From NCBI GenBank assembly GCA_008330645.1, contig VLTN01000029.1, forward strand, positions 186,001 to 250,000: DNA of 64,000 nucleotides, in the 5' to 3' direction. A program made the position numbers and the translations under genes. The notes beneath the pieces are model-generated. The model worked only from the letters and a program-made list of their open reading frames with translations. It ran no database searches and had not been told where the DNA came from. Each line of letters begins with the position of its first letter. The first letter of the stretch is position 1. This DNA is from Cafeteria roenbergensis. Lineage: Eukaryota > Sar > Bigyra > Bicosoecida > Cafeteriaceae. Shown here one piece after another: positions 31,718-43,400 of this stretch.

Positions 31718-33771
31718 ATGCGGTCCTTGATCGTCGCGCTCGCGGCGTCGGCCGTGGCCGTCCGCGCGTATGACAACAACGCGCCGTACAGCAAGCTTCC
31801 GCCCATGGGGTGGTCGTCGTGGGTCGCGCTTGGCCCGGGCGCAGACCACCCCGTGTTCGACTTCTGCGACGAGGGCTCGGTGCGGCGCGCAATCGATGCC
31901 TTCGTCTCTGACGACCTGGGGCTCTATGCCGCCGGCTACCGCCACTTCCACCTCGACGATTGCTGGGCCAACCACGAGCGCACGCCCGCGGGCGACCTCA
32001 TCCCCGACACCACGAACTTTCCGAACGGGCTCACCCCAGTGATCGACTATGCGCACTCCAAGGGCCTGGCGTTCGGCCTCTACACCTCGGGTGAGTGCTC
32101 CCCGGCGCCGGCCAGGTGCCTCGAACTGCGCTGACTGCTGCCCTAGGCCCGGCGCTCCCGCTCTCGCCGAGCAGGCGACAAGTCACGGTCTTGCGCCTGC
32201 GCCGTTCCCGCCCGCCCCCCGCCCCGCTGCAGGCGGCATCTTCACGTGCGTGGGCCTGCGCCCCGGCAGCGAGGGCCACTGGTCACAGGACGCAGACTCC
32301 TTCGCCTCCTGGGGCGTCGACTGGGTCAAGGTGAGGGCGCCCCGAGCCGCACGCGGGCAGCCGAGGCTTGCAGAATCCCGACGCGCTGAATGCCGCTGCG
32401 CGACACATCCCGGCCGACGGCAACAGACTTCTGCTGGGAGGCTACTGCGCCCTGGGCGCCACTGCCCCTGGCCCCACGCTGCTGCTGGTGCTCCCCTTCC
32501 CCCCACCGCACGGGCCTGCGCACGCCAGCAGCCGCAAGCGCGCGTCACCAGCCTCGTTTGTTTCGGCGCGCGCGTGTCCCCCCGACTCCCGCAGATGGAC
32601 TGGTGCAACCACGGCTTCGAAGACCCGAAGACCACCTACCCCCTCATGTCCAAGGCGCTCAACGCCAGCAAGCGGCACATCCACTTCAACATGTGCGAGT
32701 GGGGCGACGAGAACCCGTGGGAGTGGGGCGACCCCATCGCGCAATCGTGGCGCATGCACGGCGATCACGTCGGGACCTGGGAGAGCACCGCAAAAGTGAT
32801 TGCCGCGTCCGCGGCGATTCCCCGCCAGTATAGCGGCCGCCCGTACGGCTGGAACGACATGGACATGCTCGAGGTGAGTCGCGACACAGCAGCCCGCTCC
32901 CCGCCGCCACCGGCAGCCGACGACAGCGAGCTCACGAGCCACAGTGCGAAGCCGTTTCTGCAGTTTTTGCTGCAGCTCTTAAGTTGTTGTGTTTGTTGCT
33001 GCTTTTGCCGTTTGCTGCTGCTGCTGCTGCCATCGCCGCTGCTCGTCGCTCCTCGCCTGCTTGCAGACTGGCAACGGCCTTCGCGCTGCGCACGCAAACG
33101 GCAAGGAGTCGAACATGACCGACGACGAGTGGCGCACCGAGTTTTCCATGTGGGCGATCAGCGCGTCCCCGCTCGTGGTCACCACGCCCATCATGAACTG
33201 CACCAACGAGAGCCCCCACCCCGCAAACTACTGCAACGTCTCCCTCGTCCAGCAGGAGTCCCTCTCGCCTTGCATTGAGGGCTACAGCTTTGGCTGCAAC
33301 CTCAACGGCTCGATGTGGACTAGCGAGGGCTGCCGCGGCGAGTTCACGTGCAACGGCTACTCCACCCTCTGCGACCAGGACGGCAGCGGCCAGCACCTGT
33401 GCGAGTGCGGCAACGTCACCAAGTGCGTGCCGTACATCACCCCTCTTCAGAGGGAGATCCTGCTCAACACGGAGGTCATCGCCGTCAACCAGGACGTCAC
33501 CCCGCAAGGCGCCCCCGTCACCCCGGGGGACTTGTCCATCTGGGCTCGCAACCTCACCGGCGGTGACATCGCCGTGGCGCTGTACAACCCCCAGGCCGCC
33601 GCGGTCAACATGACCGTCAGCTTTGCCGCGCTTGGCTGGACCACCGGCGCCACGGTGTCCGTGCGCGACCTCTGGAAGCACGCCGACATGGGCTACTTCA
33701 AGGGCAGCTACGGCCCTGTCTCTGTGCCCACGCACGCGACCGTGATGCTTCGCTTGACGCAGCACTCGTGA
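31718..33771 (+). CDS. Secreted GH27 alpha-galactosidase-like enzyme with EGF-like insertion, four exons
   Basis: Model: join of 31718-32090, 32233-32330, 32595-32873 and 33067-33771, giving 484 residues; all introns are GT-AG and the frame is restored at each junction. A signal peptide (MRSLIVALAASAVAVRA) precedes PPMGWSSW, the usual GH27 N terminus. Catalytic candidates are the nucleophile Asp159 in KMDWCN and the acid/base Asp214 in WRMHGD. WNDMDML (243-249) stands where the family usually has WNDPDML, and LNTEVIAVNQD (384-394) starts the C-terminal part. GH27 enzymes hydrolyse terminal alpha-galactosides or alpha-N-acetylgalactosaminides. Residues about 294-370 are an insertion with ten cysteines; the last six (339, 345, 352, 362, 364, 370) have EGF-like spacing with a C-x-C. 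A C-terminal beta domain follows. Secretion or lysosomal targeting is expected. Divergent from the kinesin. Confidence 0.93.
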
Positions 33772-34436
33772 GTGCCACCCGCTCCCTCGTCCAGCGCTCT
33801 TCCGCAAATGCGTTCGGACCCGCTGTGGGCTCGGCCGGGCGCTGATGCTGCGGCGCCTGTGCCTTGCTTTCGGCCATCGCCGGGTCCGCGCGTGACGCCG
33901 CGGCCGCAGTTGCCTGCACGCATCACACCGCTTCTTCACACGCGGCCGTTGAGATCTTGCTGGCAAGCGCCTCATCCGCCTGCCTGGCCTCGCCTAGGCC
34001 CTCCGCAACCTCTTGTCCGAGCTGCACGAGCAACACGCGAGCACACCTGGCGAGCGCAGGCCTGCGCGGATTCTCCCAGGCACATCCGCGTCGTGCTCTC
34101 TGGGCCTTGTGCTGCGGTGCCGGCTGCGCCGACCGTGAGCGGATCTGTTCGCCACCAGAGCAGTTGCCTTCCCCAGTTGGCGGAACACTGAGTGTTAATC
34201 GACGAACAACCGACATCTAGGGCGGGAGACAGTCTAGCTTGCGCGAGCAAGGAAGTTTCTGTTGTGCATGTGCATGTGCATGTGCATGTGCGTGTGCTGG
34301 CACATGTGCTGGCGCATGTGATTCGCTCGGCTTGACTCGCCAAAATGGAATTGGAACCAAGAACCACGCTTGAACGCACAGCGATTCCCACCAACTGGCA
34401 GCAGAGGACGCACGGCCCCTGAATCGCCGCCAGCTC
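33772..34436. other. Spacer between convergent GH27 and giant gene
   Basis: 665 bases holding both gene 3' flanks. Apart from the TGCATG microsatellite no feature was recognised. Confidence 0.5.
34264..34320. repeat. (TGCATG)n microsatellite
   Basis: Imperfect hexamer run TGCATGTGCATG passing into CACATGTGCTGGC variants, in the spacer 3' of two convergent genes. Confidence 0.8.
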
Positions 34437-37400
34437 TCACCCGCGACGCAGCCACTGCCCCGTGGCTGCAGTCGATCGCGTCGCAAGCCGATCAAATTCT
34501 GTGGCAGAGGCGTCGCTGCCGCGGCCTGATGCTTCCACGGGGAACGCCACCTGTCGCCCGGAAGCACCGGCTGCGCCGCCCAGCGCAAGCGGCTTGCCGC
34601 CCGCAGGTGCCCTGGGCCGCCGCGCCGCTGGCGCGAAGCGACTGGCCTCGGACACGGAGGAATCCTTGCTCTCCGAGTGAGAGACGCGCGCCTGGCGCGG
34701 GCTGACGCCCTGGCGGCCAGCGGTGGCGGCGCCTGCCGCCTTGCCGCCCCTCGAGCCGACCCCCAGTCCGCTCGGCGCGCGCTCCACAAGCCGCGGCCGC
34801 ACCACTGATCGTCCGGCAGCGGCGCCCGCGCCGGCAGAGCTTGCGGGGAGGGAAGGCCGGTGCGGCCGCGGCCGATCCTCGCCAGCGGCGGCCCCGGCAG
34901 CAGCCTCAGGCGCCGCCCCGGCAGCGGCCTTGCCGGGCTCTGCCGCAGTAACCCCCCGTGCAGCCTGTCTCCGAGCGGCCCGGCACTCCGCCACGAATTG
35001 CTCCAAGCGCCGCCGCGCCCGCGCCCGGTCCGCCGGCCGCAGGTGCGGGTTGTGCGCTCGGAGGTGGAGCGACAGGAACGCGAGCGCGCTTGACCGGGTG
35101 TTGATGCTCGGGTGACGCAGCGATGACCGGACCTCGGCGTAGGCCTCAAGGGCGGCACTCACCGCTGTGCCGGTCGTGGCCTCCGCCAGGCCGGCCAGAC
35201 CAGACAGGCCGACGGGGGCAGGATCAGCGGCGCTGCTGGCAGAGCCGGCAACCGACGGGCGCGAAACCGCTGCGCCGGGGTTCAGGGAGGGAACCCGTTT
35301 CCGGTCAGGCGGCAGTCCGACCGGAGTCACCGCAGCAGCGGGGTGCGTCACGAACGACTCCGCGTCCCTCACGAAGCGCGAAACCGCCGCCCGAGACGAC
35401 AGCCACCACAACCGCCGCAGACCCGTGCTGGCGTCCCGACCAAACGCCACAGCAAACGCTGGCCTCCCGGCAGAGCCCCCCCGCTGCCAGCCCGCCGTGC
35501 CAAGCGCTCGCCGCCAAGCGTCCACCAGCTCTACCGGGCAGGCACCGCCCAGCGCCAGCTGCAGGCCGGGCCGAAGCCGCTGCAGAGGCTGCCCACCGGC
35601 CGGCAGGGCCGCCACTCCGGCCGGCAGGGCCGCCAATCCGGCCGCCTTTGCTGCGGCTGCGATGAGCGACGGCGGCGCCACCGGTGCGTTGTCGCCTGGA
35701 CCCACGCGAAGCCCGGCGGGGCTCTCAGCCAGCAGCGCGTCGCCCGGAATGGGCTCCTGGACCACCATCGGGAGGGCCTGCGGCAGGACGGCCCCCGGAC
35801 CGCTCAGGTACGAAGTGGGAGTCGCTGCGAGAAGAGCCCCCAGGGAGGACGTCGACGCGAATAAGGCTCTGCCACGGAACAGCACCAGACCCTGCCGTCT
35901 GGCAGAGGCTGCCTGGACGCGAGCCAGCGCCATCCTGCCGGCAGAGCCCTCCCTGCCAGCGCCAGGGAACGATGGCTCTGCCGAGTAAACGACGCCGCGT
36001 CGCTCCTCCCACTGGACGGGACACGCGCTCTGGAGTGCGGCCGACGCGAGCAGAGCCAGCTCTGCCGAGGCGAGAGGCAGGAGCGACGCGGCAAGGGCTG
36101 CAGAGCCGCACGCAAGCGCAATGGCCGTTGCCGACACGGACCGTGCGGCAGCGGCAGCCACTTCGGTGGCAGAGCCGGAACCCGCCGACGTCCCGTTCGG
36201 GCCCACCACGCTGACGGGCAGTCCCCTCCTCGACAGCTCTGCCAGCAGAGCCGCTTCGGCGATTCTGTAGCGCTGGAGCGCGATGGTGGTCCACGCCCGC
36301 CCGAGGGACGGGTCTACCGGCCAGCTGCCTGAGAGGGCGGTTGCAACGCCGTCGTGGAAGGCCCTGGGCGGGACCCCCAGCGGGGTCAGACCCCCAGGCA
36401 GGCCGAGCGGGGCCCCTTCCAGAGCGGGTCCGGGTCCGCTGCTCGCGCTGCCACCGTCGGCAGCTGAATCCGGGCCCGCTGGCGGTTTCGCCGCGACTGT
36501 TGCCAGTGTCGTCACGATGTCACCGCCACGTTCGCGCGCCACAACATCGGCCAGGCATGGCTCTGCCACCCACTTCGCACCCACTCGGCGCCAAGACTGC
36601 AGGGCAGAGCCCGACCCTGCAGACGGAAGCGTCAGGCCCGGCAGAGCCGTGCCTGCCTCCAGCGCCGCCTCGTCCGCCTCCGCCACGGCGGCAGCGTCGT
36701 CCGCGGCGGCAGCTGCCCCAGTCGCAGCCGCGGCGGCAGCAGCAGCGCCCCCCGCACCAGCGGCGGCCGAGTCCTCGCTCTCCTCAAAGGCACGGCCGGC
36801 CAAACCCCACGCCCCGGACCGGAACACTCCGCAGGCGGCAAGCCCGCCGATCGGCAGAGCCGTGAAACCGCCGCGAGGGCCGATCCACACAGCGCCGCCT
36901 CCGACCCCGCCAACGTCACCGGCAGCTGGAAGGATCCGGAACCCGGATCCTGCCGTCACGCTCTCTCCAGCACCGGACGCGGCTGCCGCTGCCGCTGCGG
37001 CCTCGGCGTCTGTTTCGTCGTCGGCGTCATTGTCGTCGTCGTCATCAGCGGCGGCGAGCACCGCAATCGGCTCGGCAGTCGCGTCCCAGCCCCGCAGGCC
37101 GAACGCGGCGTCGGATGCCGATCCTTCCACAGATCCTGCCATCCACCGTTTGACCGCTCCGCGATTGCCCAGAGCTGCGACGCAGGCGGCGCTGAACGCC
37201 CCGCCAGACAACGTCAGCTCTGCAGCGGTTTCACCGGTAACCCCTGCGAGAGACGCGTCGGCCCAGGGCAGGTCAGCGGCCGCTCTTGCCGCTGCGACCA
37301 TCACCGCCCGGGCGCCTGCCGCCGCGGCGCTGGCTGCAGTTGCGCGCCCGCTGGCGGTGACAGACGCGTTGTCCCTAGCCGCAGCCGCAGCCGCGGTGGC

Positions 37401-40400
37401 GTCGTCGACGTCGTCGACGTCGTCTTCGTCATCCGCCTGGTAATCTGGCAGAGCCACGGACGACAGAGCTGCCTCCATCGCCTCGGCATCAACTCCTGCC
37501 ACTGGGGCGGCGCAACGGCTATATGCCACTGCTCCGCCTTGTTCGCGCGCACGCGCAACCGCAGCCGAAACCGCAGCCCTGCGTACCGGCTTGGACATGC
37601 CTGAAGTGGCGTCCAACGACGCCAGCTCTGCCAGACGGATGTGCTCTGCAGCCCCGAGAGTTGGCGGGCAGAGCTGTCGATCCAGCTGAAAGGATGTGGC
37701 GTCCGATGCGTCGACGTCCGCTTCGCCGTCGTCGTCTGGCGCGAAGCCGCCGCCAGCCGCAGCCTCCAGCGCCGCGCCCCCGACAAGTCGGCGCAGGGCT
37801 GCAGCCGGCAGAGCCGGGCGGAGCACGCCTGGTGGCCGCGCGCGAGTGCGCGGCGCCCCTCTGCCAGCCAGCAGAGCCCCGTGGCTCTGCAGGTCTCTCT
37901 GTTGCTGGTCGACGCACTGCCGGTCTGACATTCGAACGACGATGGTTGATGCCGGCCGAACGTTCCACCGGCTCCGAAGCCGATCCAAGATGGCGGTGAG
38001 CGACGCAGCGTCGCTCACCGCCACCGCACAGGCCGTGATGCCTGCCACAGCGGCGGAACCCGCCCCAGACGAGCCGGACCCACTCCACACCGCGGACGCC
38101 GCTGCGGCGGCAAGCCCGCTCGCTGGCCGCACCGCCGCGCCTGTGAGACGGAGACCGATGGCATCGGCCTCAAGTTCCGCCGAAAGCGTGGCCGCTGCGG
38201 ACGCGCCGCTCCCGCTCCCGCTCCCGGGCGCACTGGCGGGTGCCGAGGCCGAGGACGGCGCCGATGCCGGTCCGGAGGCCGGTGTTGCGCTGCGCGCCGT
38301 TGGTGGTTCAGGACCACCGACCTGCAGAGCCTCCCACGCTCCGCGCGGGACGAGTCCGGCTGCCGCTGCAGCCCCGATGCCGGCGAGCGCCGGCACGCTG
38401 GATCGGGCAAACGTTCCACCGCGCCCGGCAAAGGTCGCCGGCTCAACTGACCAAGGGAGCTCTCCCAGCAGAAGAGCCCTCCTGACGCGCCGGCGCAGCG
38501 CGCAGTCCCGAACAGCGGCCGACCGTGCCACCCACAGCAGCGCCGACGAGCCCTCCATCACCATCGCATCAGACGTCGGCGCGTCGCCCGGTCCGGCGGC
38601 AGCGCCGCGAGCGGCTCTGCCCGCGGCGGCCAAGACGCCCGACCCGGGAGGTCCTGCCACCAGGGCCGCGATGGCTCTGCCGGCGCGAGTTGCGCCGTCG
38701 CCGGCCCAGCCAACGGCAGCGGCCGCAGCGGCCATGGAGGCTGGTGCGGCCAGGAACGGCCAAGGGTTGGCGGCGAAACGTTTGGCCGCTTCCGGCCCGG
38801 ACAAACAAAACGCCGTTCGCCCAACGACCACGACAAGCGACGCGTCGCCCAGCGGACGGGCTGCAGAGCCGGCCTGCGATGCAAGCAGAGCCGAGCTGGC
38901 CCGGGCGGCCACGGCGCTGTCGCTGCCAGCGACGCTGGGTGCGGTCCGACGCGGGACAGAGCCACGGCCGGCCTCACCCCCGCCCGAGGCCGCCCGGGCC
39001 AGAGCCGCACCCGACGCCACCGCTGCCCCACCCGCCGTCGCCGAAACCGCCGCCGCCGCCGCCTGCACCGGGCAGGCGAGCCCCCAGGGCCCGAGCCGAA
39101 TCCGCCCCGCGCGCCAGAGCCGCAGCGCGACCCACGGCGGCAGCACGGCTCCGGCCCACGACCCGGCAGAGCTGGCCCCGGGGCCCTTGCCGAACAGCAC
39201 ATTGGAACCACCGGCAGAGCCGCATGCCACGGCCCCGGCCGCAGCAGCCATGTTGGCAGAGCCGCCCCCCTCGGCGAAGGCCGCAGCCTGCAGAGCCGAG
39301 GAAAGCCGGTGAGAGGCCTCCACCCACAGAGCGCGGAACGCCCGGCGCGACGTCGACCGCCTCATTGGCTCTGCCGGTAGAGCTGCCCGAATGACCCTTC
39401 CCATTGGAACGCCCGCTGCGGCCAACGCGTTGACGGCTCTGCTGGCCTCCGTCCACGCCGACGTCGCCGCCCGCTTCGCTTCTGCCAGCGCCCACCCGAG
39501 CAAAGCCGGCGACGGGCGTGACGGGACGTCGGCGGGCAGAGCCGCAGCGACTGCACGCGCCGTCCACGCGCGCGTGACGTCATCGATGCCTCCCTTCCCG
39601 CGAAGGACCACCACTCTGGACGGCGGAACTCTGAGCCGAATCAGCTCAAGCGCTAGCGACGCGTCGAGGGGTCGGTGCAGACTCGACGCGGAGACCACGC
39701 ATCCGGAAGGATTCGCGGAAAACTCCGCACGAAGAGCCGCTCGCAGCGTTGCCGGGGCAGGGAACCACGACGACCGCCACTCCACGCTCGCGCTTGCGAA
39801 ACCGCCCTGCCCTTCGTCGATCGCACACCTCCCGGCATCTGCCTCACGAAGCGCCAGCATCGCGGCGCTTTCCGGGATGTCTCCTGAACCGGCGGCCGCA
39901 CTCCCGCCACCCTCGCCACAGGGGGTGTGCAGAGCCTCGCCTGAGAGGTCGCTTGCACGCACACTGACCGCCCTGCCGCGTCGCAGGGCCGCTTCCGCCG
40001 CGGCCAGCCGCCGCGCGGATGACGTGGCGGCTGCGGCGTCGGCGGCCGCGGCGCTGAGGGCCAGAGCGAGGCGAACGTCTGGCTCTACCTCAGCTCTTTC
40101 GGCAGAGCTCAATCCTTCCATTCCCTTTCCGTCGCCAGTCGCGCCCCGGCCGGAAGCGTTTCTGCGGCGGCCGCGGGCAGCCAGCGTGGCAGCTGCCTGC
40201 TCCTCCCCCTCGCCCTCCTCCTCCTCCTCCTCCGCCATCTCGTCGGCCTGCTGCCGGCGGGCCCGCTCCAGAGCGCGGAGGGCTTTGCGCAGCTGCTTGC
40301 AGACGCGGACGGCTCTGCGGCTCTGCCTGACAGCGCGCTGGAGCGACGCGTGAAGCAACGCGTCGAGTCGCTCCGAGCGAGCAAACTCCGCGTCCAAACT

Positions 40401-43400
40401 CCGCATGCGACCCACAACGTCAGCGACGCCGAGCCCAGCCTCACCAGCGGCCCTGCGAACCGCGACGTCAGCCGCAGCAGCATCGGCAGAGCCCTGCACC
40501 ACCACCAGCACGCGCGCGCCCGGCAGAGCCGCGAACTGGCCCGTGGAGTCAGACACTGCACCAACACCAAGCGTGGCACCGCCCACGCCAGCGCCAGCGC
40601 CAGCGCCAACGCCAGCGCCGGCCGCTGCCACCGGACGAGAGAGTCCCGGCAGAGCTGGCCGCAGCCGGGCGCAGCGAGCCGCCGCCCACCACCGTGACGA
40701 CGGATGGGACGTCGACCATGCAAGGTCCGGCAGAGCCGATCCTTCCGCCATAACGAAGAGCCTGGATATGAAGTGCGCAGGGCAGAGCGCGAACCGTGCC
40801 GCAGCGGCCGGCCCCGCACACCGGAACAGCCACCCGCCCACTGACACGGTGTGGCGCCCGCTGCCGGGAACCCGCACGCCCTCCTCCGCGAGCGCCACGG
40901 GGCAGCAGCGCCCGCACACTGGCGGCTCTGCCAGCAGAGCCAGGACTGCCTCCCCGCGAGGCGCAATCGCCTCCACGTCGCCCAGTGACACGCCGGCGGC
41001 CCATTCGCCCGCTGAGTCGGCGGCTGCCTCCTCGCCGTCCACCAGCGCGTCAGCTGCGCCGTCGGGCAGCTCCGCCGCTTCGAGAGCCGGTACGAGCGGT
41101 TTTGCGGGGTTGCCTGCCAGCGCCGCTCCGGGCGCCGCAGGGGCCCCGACGTCTTCCTCGCTGATGCCGGAGGCGGCGTGGGCGGCTGCGGACGCCTCGT
41201 CGATCGCAGCGTTCACACGTGAAACCGCGTCGGCCGACGCCTCTGCTGCCGCAGCCATCGCTGCGGCTAGGGCAGCATCCACGTCAGCTCCCGATGCGTC
41301 CCACGCCGCCTGAACGTCAGCTGACTCCTCCGCCTCCGCTCCCCCGACAGCACCCGCAACCGTTCCAGCCGAAACTGCAACTGCAAGCGCTGAGGCAGAG
41401 CTGCGTGCTGCACTCACGGCCAGTCGAAGTGAGTCAACCCTGGCAGAGCCAAGAGCAGAGCGACGCGCGGACGCCGCCTCGGCAGCAGCCCCGTCCTCCT
41501 CCTCCTCCGCCGCCGCCGCGCCGTCAGGCTGCGTCAGCCACGAGAAGGCGGCACCGCCTGCCAGGAGCGCGTCCGCGTCAAAGCCACCGGCCGCAGCGGA
41601 GGCCGCGTCCCCAGAGGCCCCAGCACTGGCGGGGGCGGCTCTGCCGGCGGAGGCGTCGCCGTCGCTGTCGCCAAGCGCAGCGGCAGCAGCGGCAGTAGCC
41701 TCCTCCGCCGCTGCCGCCGCAGCCGTCTCGAGATCGACGGCTCTGCCGGCAGAGCCGTCGATCTCACCGTCGTACCCGGCCGCACTGGCCCCTGCGCCAG
41801 AGTTTCCGGGCTCGTTGGTGTCCGCGAAACCGCCCACTTCGTCGGGGTCGTCGTCCTCGTCAGCGTCGACCCCTGCGGCCGGGGCACCAGCCACCGAGCT
41901 GGCGGCCAATTGATACGCCGCGGCGCCCGCGGCCGCCGCGGCCCGATCGCCTTCCTGCTCCAGGGCAGCGGCGGCCCCGCCCGCCTCCGCGGCCGCTAGG
42001 GCCACCCTCGCCTCAGGCAGCAGGCCGCACGCAGCCGCCGTCACGCTGGCCTGCACCGGCGGGCTGGCCGCGGCCAAACCGCCGTCGGGCTCCCTATCCG
42101 CGCCGCCCGTTGCCGCGCCGGCGCCGGCGCCGACGCCCCCGGAGGCGAGCGCGACCGCTCCCAACGCCGCCCCTGCCCCTGGAGCGAGCAGTTGCGCGGC
42201 CGGGTTGCCGGGCAGCATCAGCGACGGCTCTGCGGAGAGCGACGCTGCGCCTGCTCCGATGGGGTCCACGGCGGCAGCTGCGGCCAGAGCTGCGTCAGCG
42301 AATAGAATACCCGGTCCGCACGGCACGCGCACGACGTCGACGCCGTATCGGCTCAGAAGTCGCTCAACGCGGCTCACTTCGTGGCGCCACAGACGCAGAG
42401 CGGCCGAGGACGGCGAAACCACCCCGCGCTGCGGCTCTGCGGGGCGAAGGGACGCGACGTCGCTCAACGGGCCCCGCTGCTCCCCTGTCGCAGCGTCAGC
42501 TGACCCGTCAGCTGACCCGTCAGCTGATCCGCCAGCGGCAGCGGCGGCAGCCGATCCGTCGCCGGAGCCACCGCGGAGTGACGCGGCCGCCGCCGTCACC
42601 CCGAGCGACGATGCCACGACGAAGGCATGACGGGACAGCGCGGTTTCGCCTGCCGCAGCGACCGCTGCCCCGGAGCGGAGCGCGAACTCGCGAGAGCGGC
42701 TCTGCCCCGTTCCCGCCGCCCAGCGCCGTTCAGCCACGCGGCTCCCGGCAGAGCCGACAGCGTCCGCGTCGTCATCCTCCCCGCCTTGGTCGATCGCCGG
42801 CGAACGCGGGCCCCACGCTTCAGCATCACGCTCCAGTCGCCACGAAACCGCCGGCGGTCGCACGTCGTCCTCGGCCCACCCACCAGCCTTGTCGGTCCTC
42901 CCGGAAGGATCCGACGGAAGGATCCCCCCCGCCACCGGCCCAAACGCGCGCGTCAGCGACGAAACCGCTGCCACTGCATGGTGGTCCTCCTCGTCTTCGG
43001 CGTCGACGTCCTTGCCTGCTCCGGCGGTTTCACCTTCGTCGTCGTCACCATCGCCAGCCGTGCCCACGGAAGCCAGTCGCCCAGTGAGCGCAGCGCTCGG
43101 AGCATCGCCCACAGATGTGGCTCTGCCGGCAGAGCCGTCGGACCATGGCCATTCGGATTGAAGCTCTGCCCGAGCGAGCGGGTCCCACACGCTGACCATG
43201 GATCCGTTGGAGGCGGCTGTTTCACGCAGCGCTGTGTGCAGAGCCGGTGTCGCGCTCTGCCCGGGGGCGGCGGCGTCCCAGGACCGCGGCAGGCTTGGCA
43301 CCGGCGTTGACAGGGCCCTTGCGACAGGTCCCCCCGCCTCGACGTCGTCGGGGTCCTCGCCCGAGGCCCCGGCCCGGTTGCCGCCGCCGAAACCCTCGCC

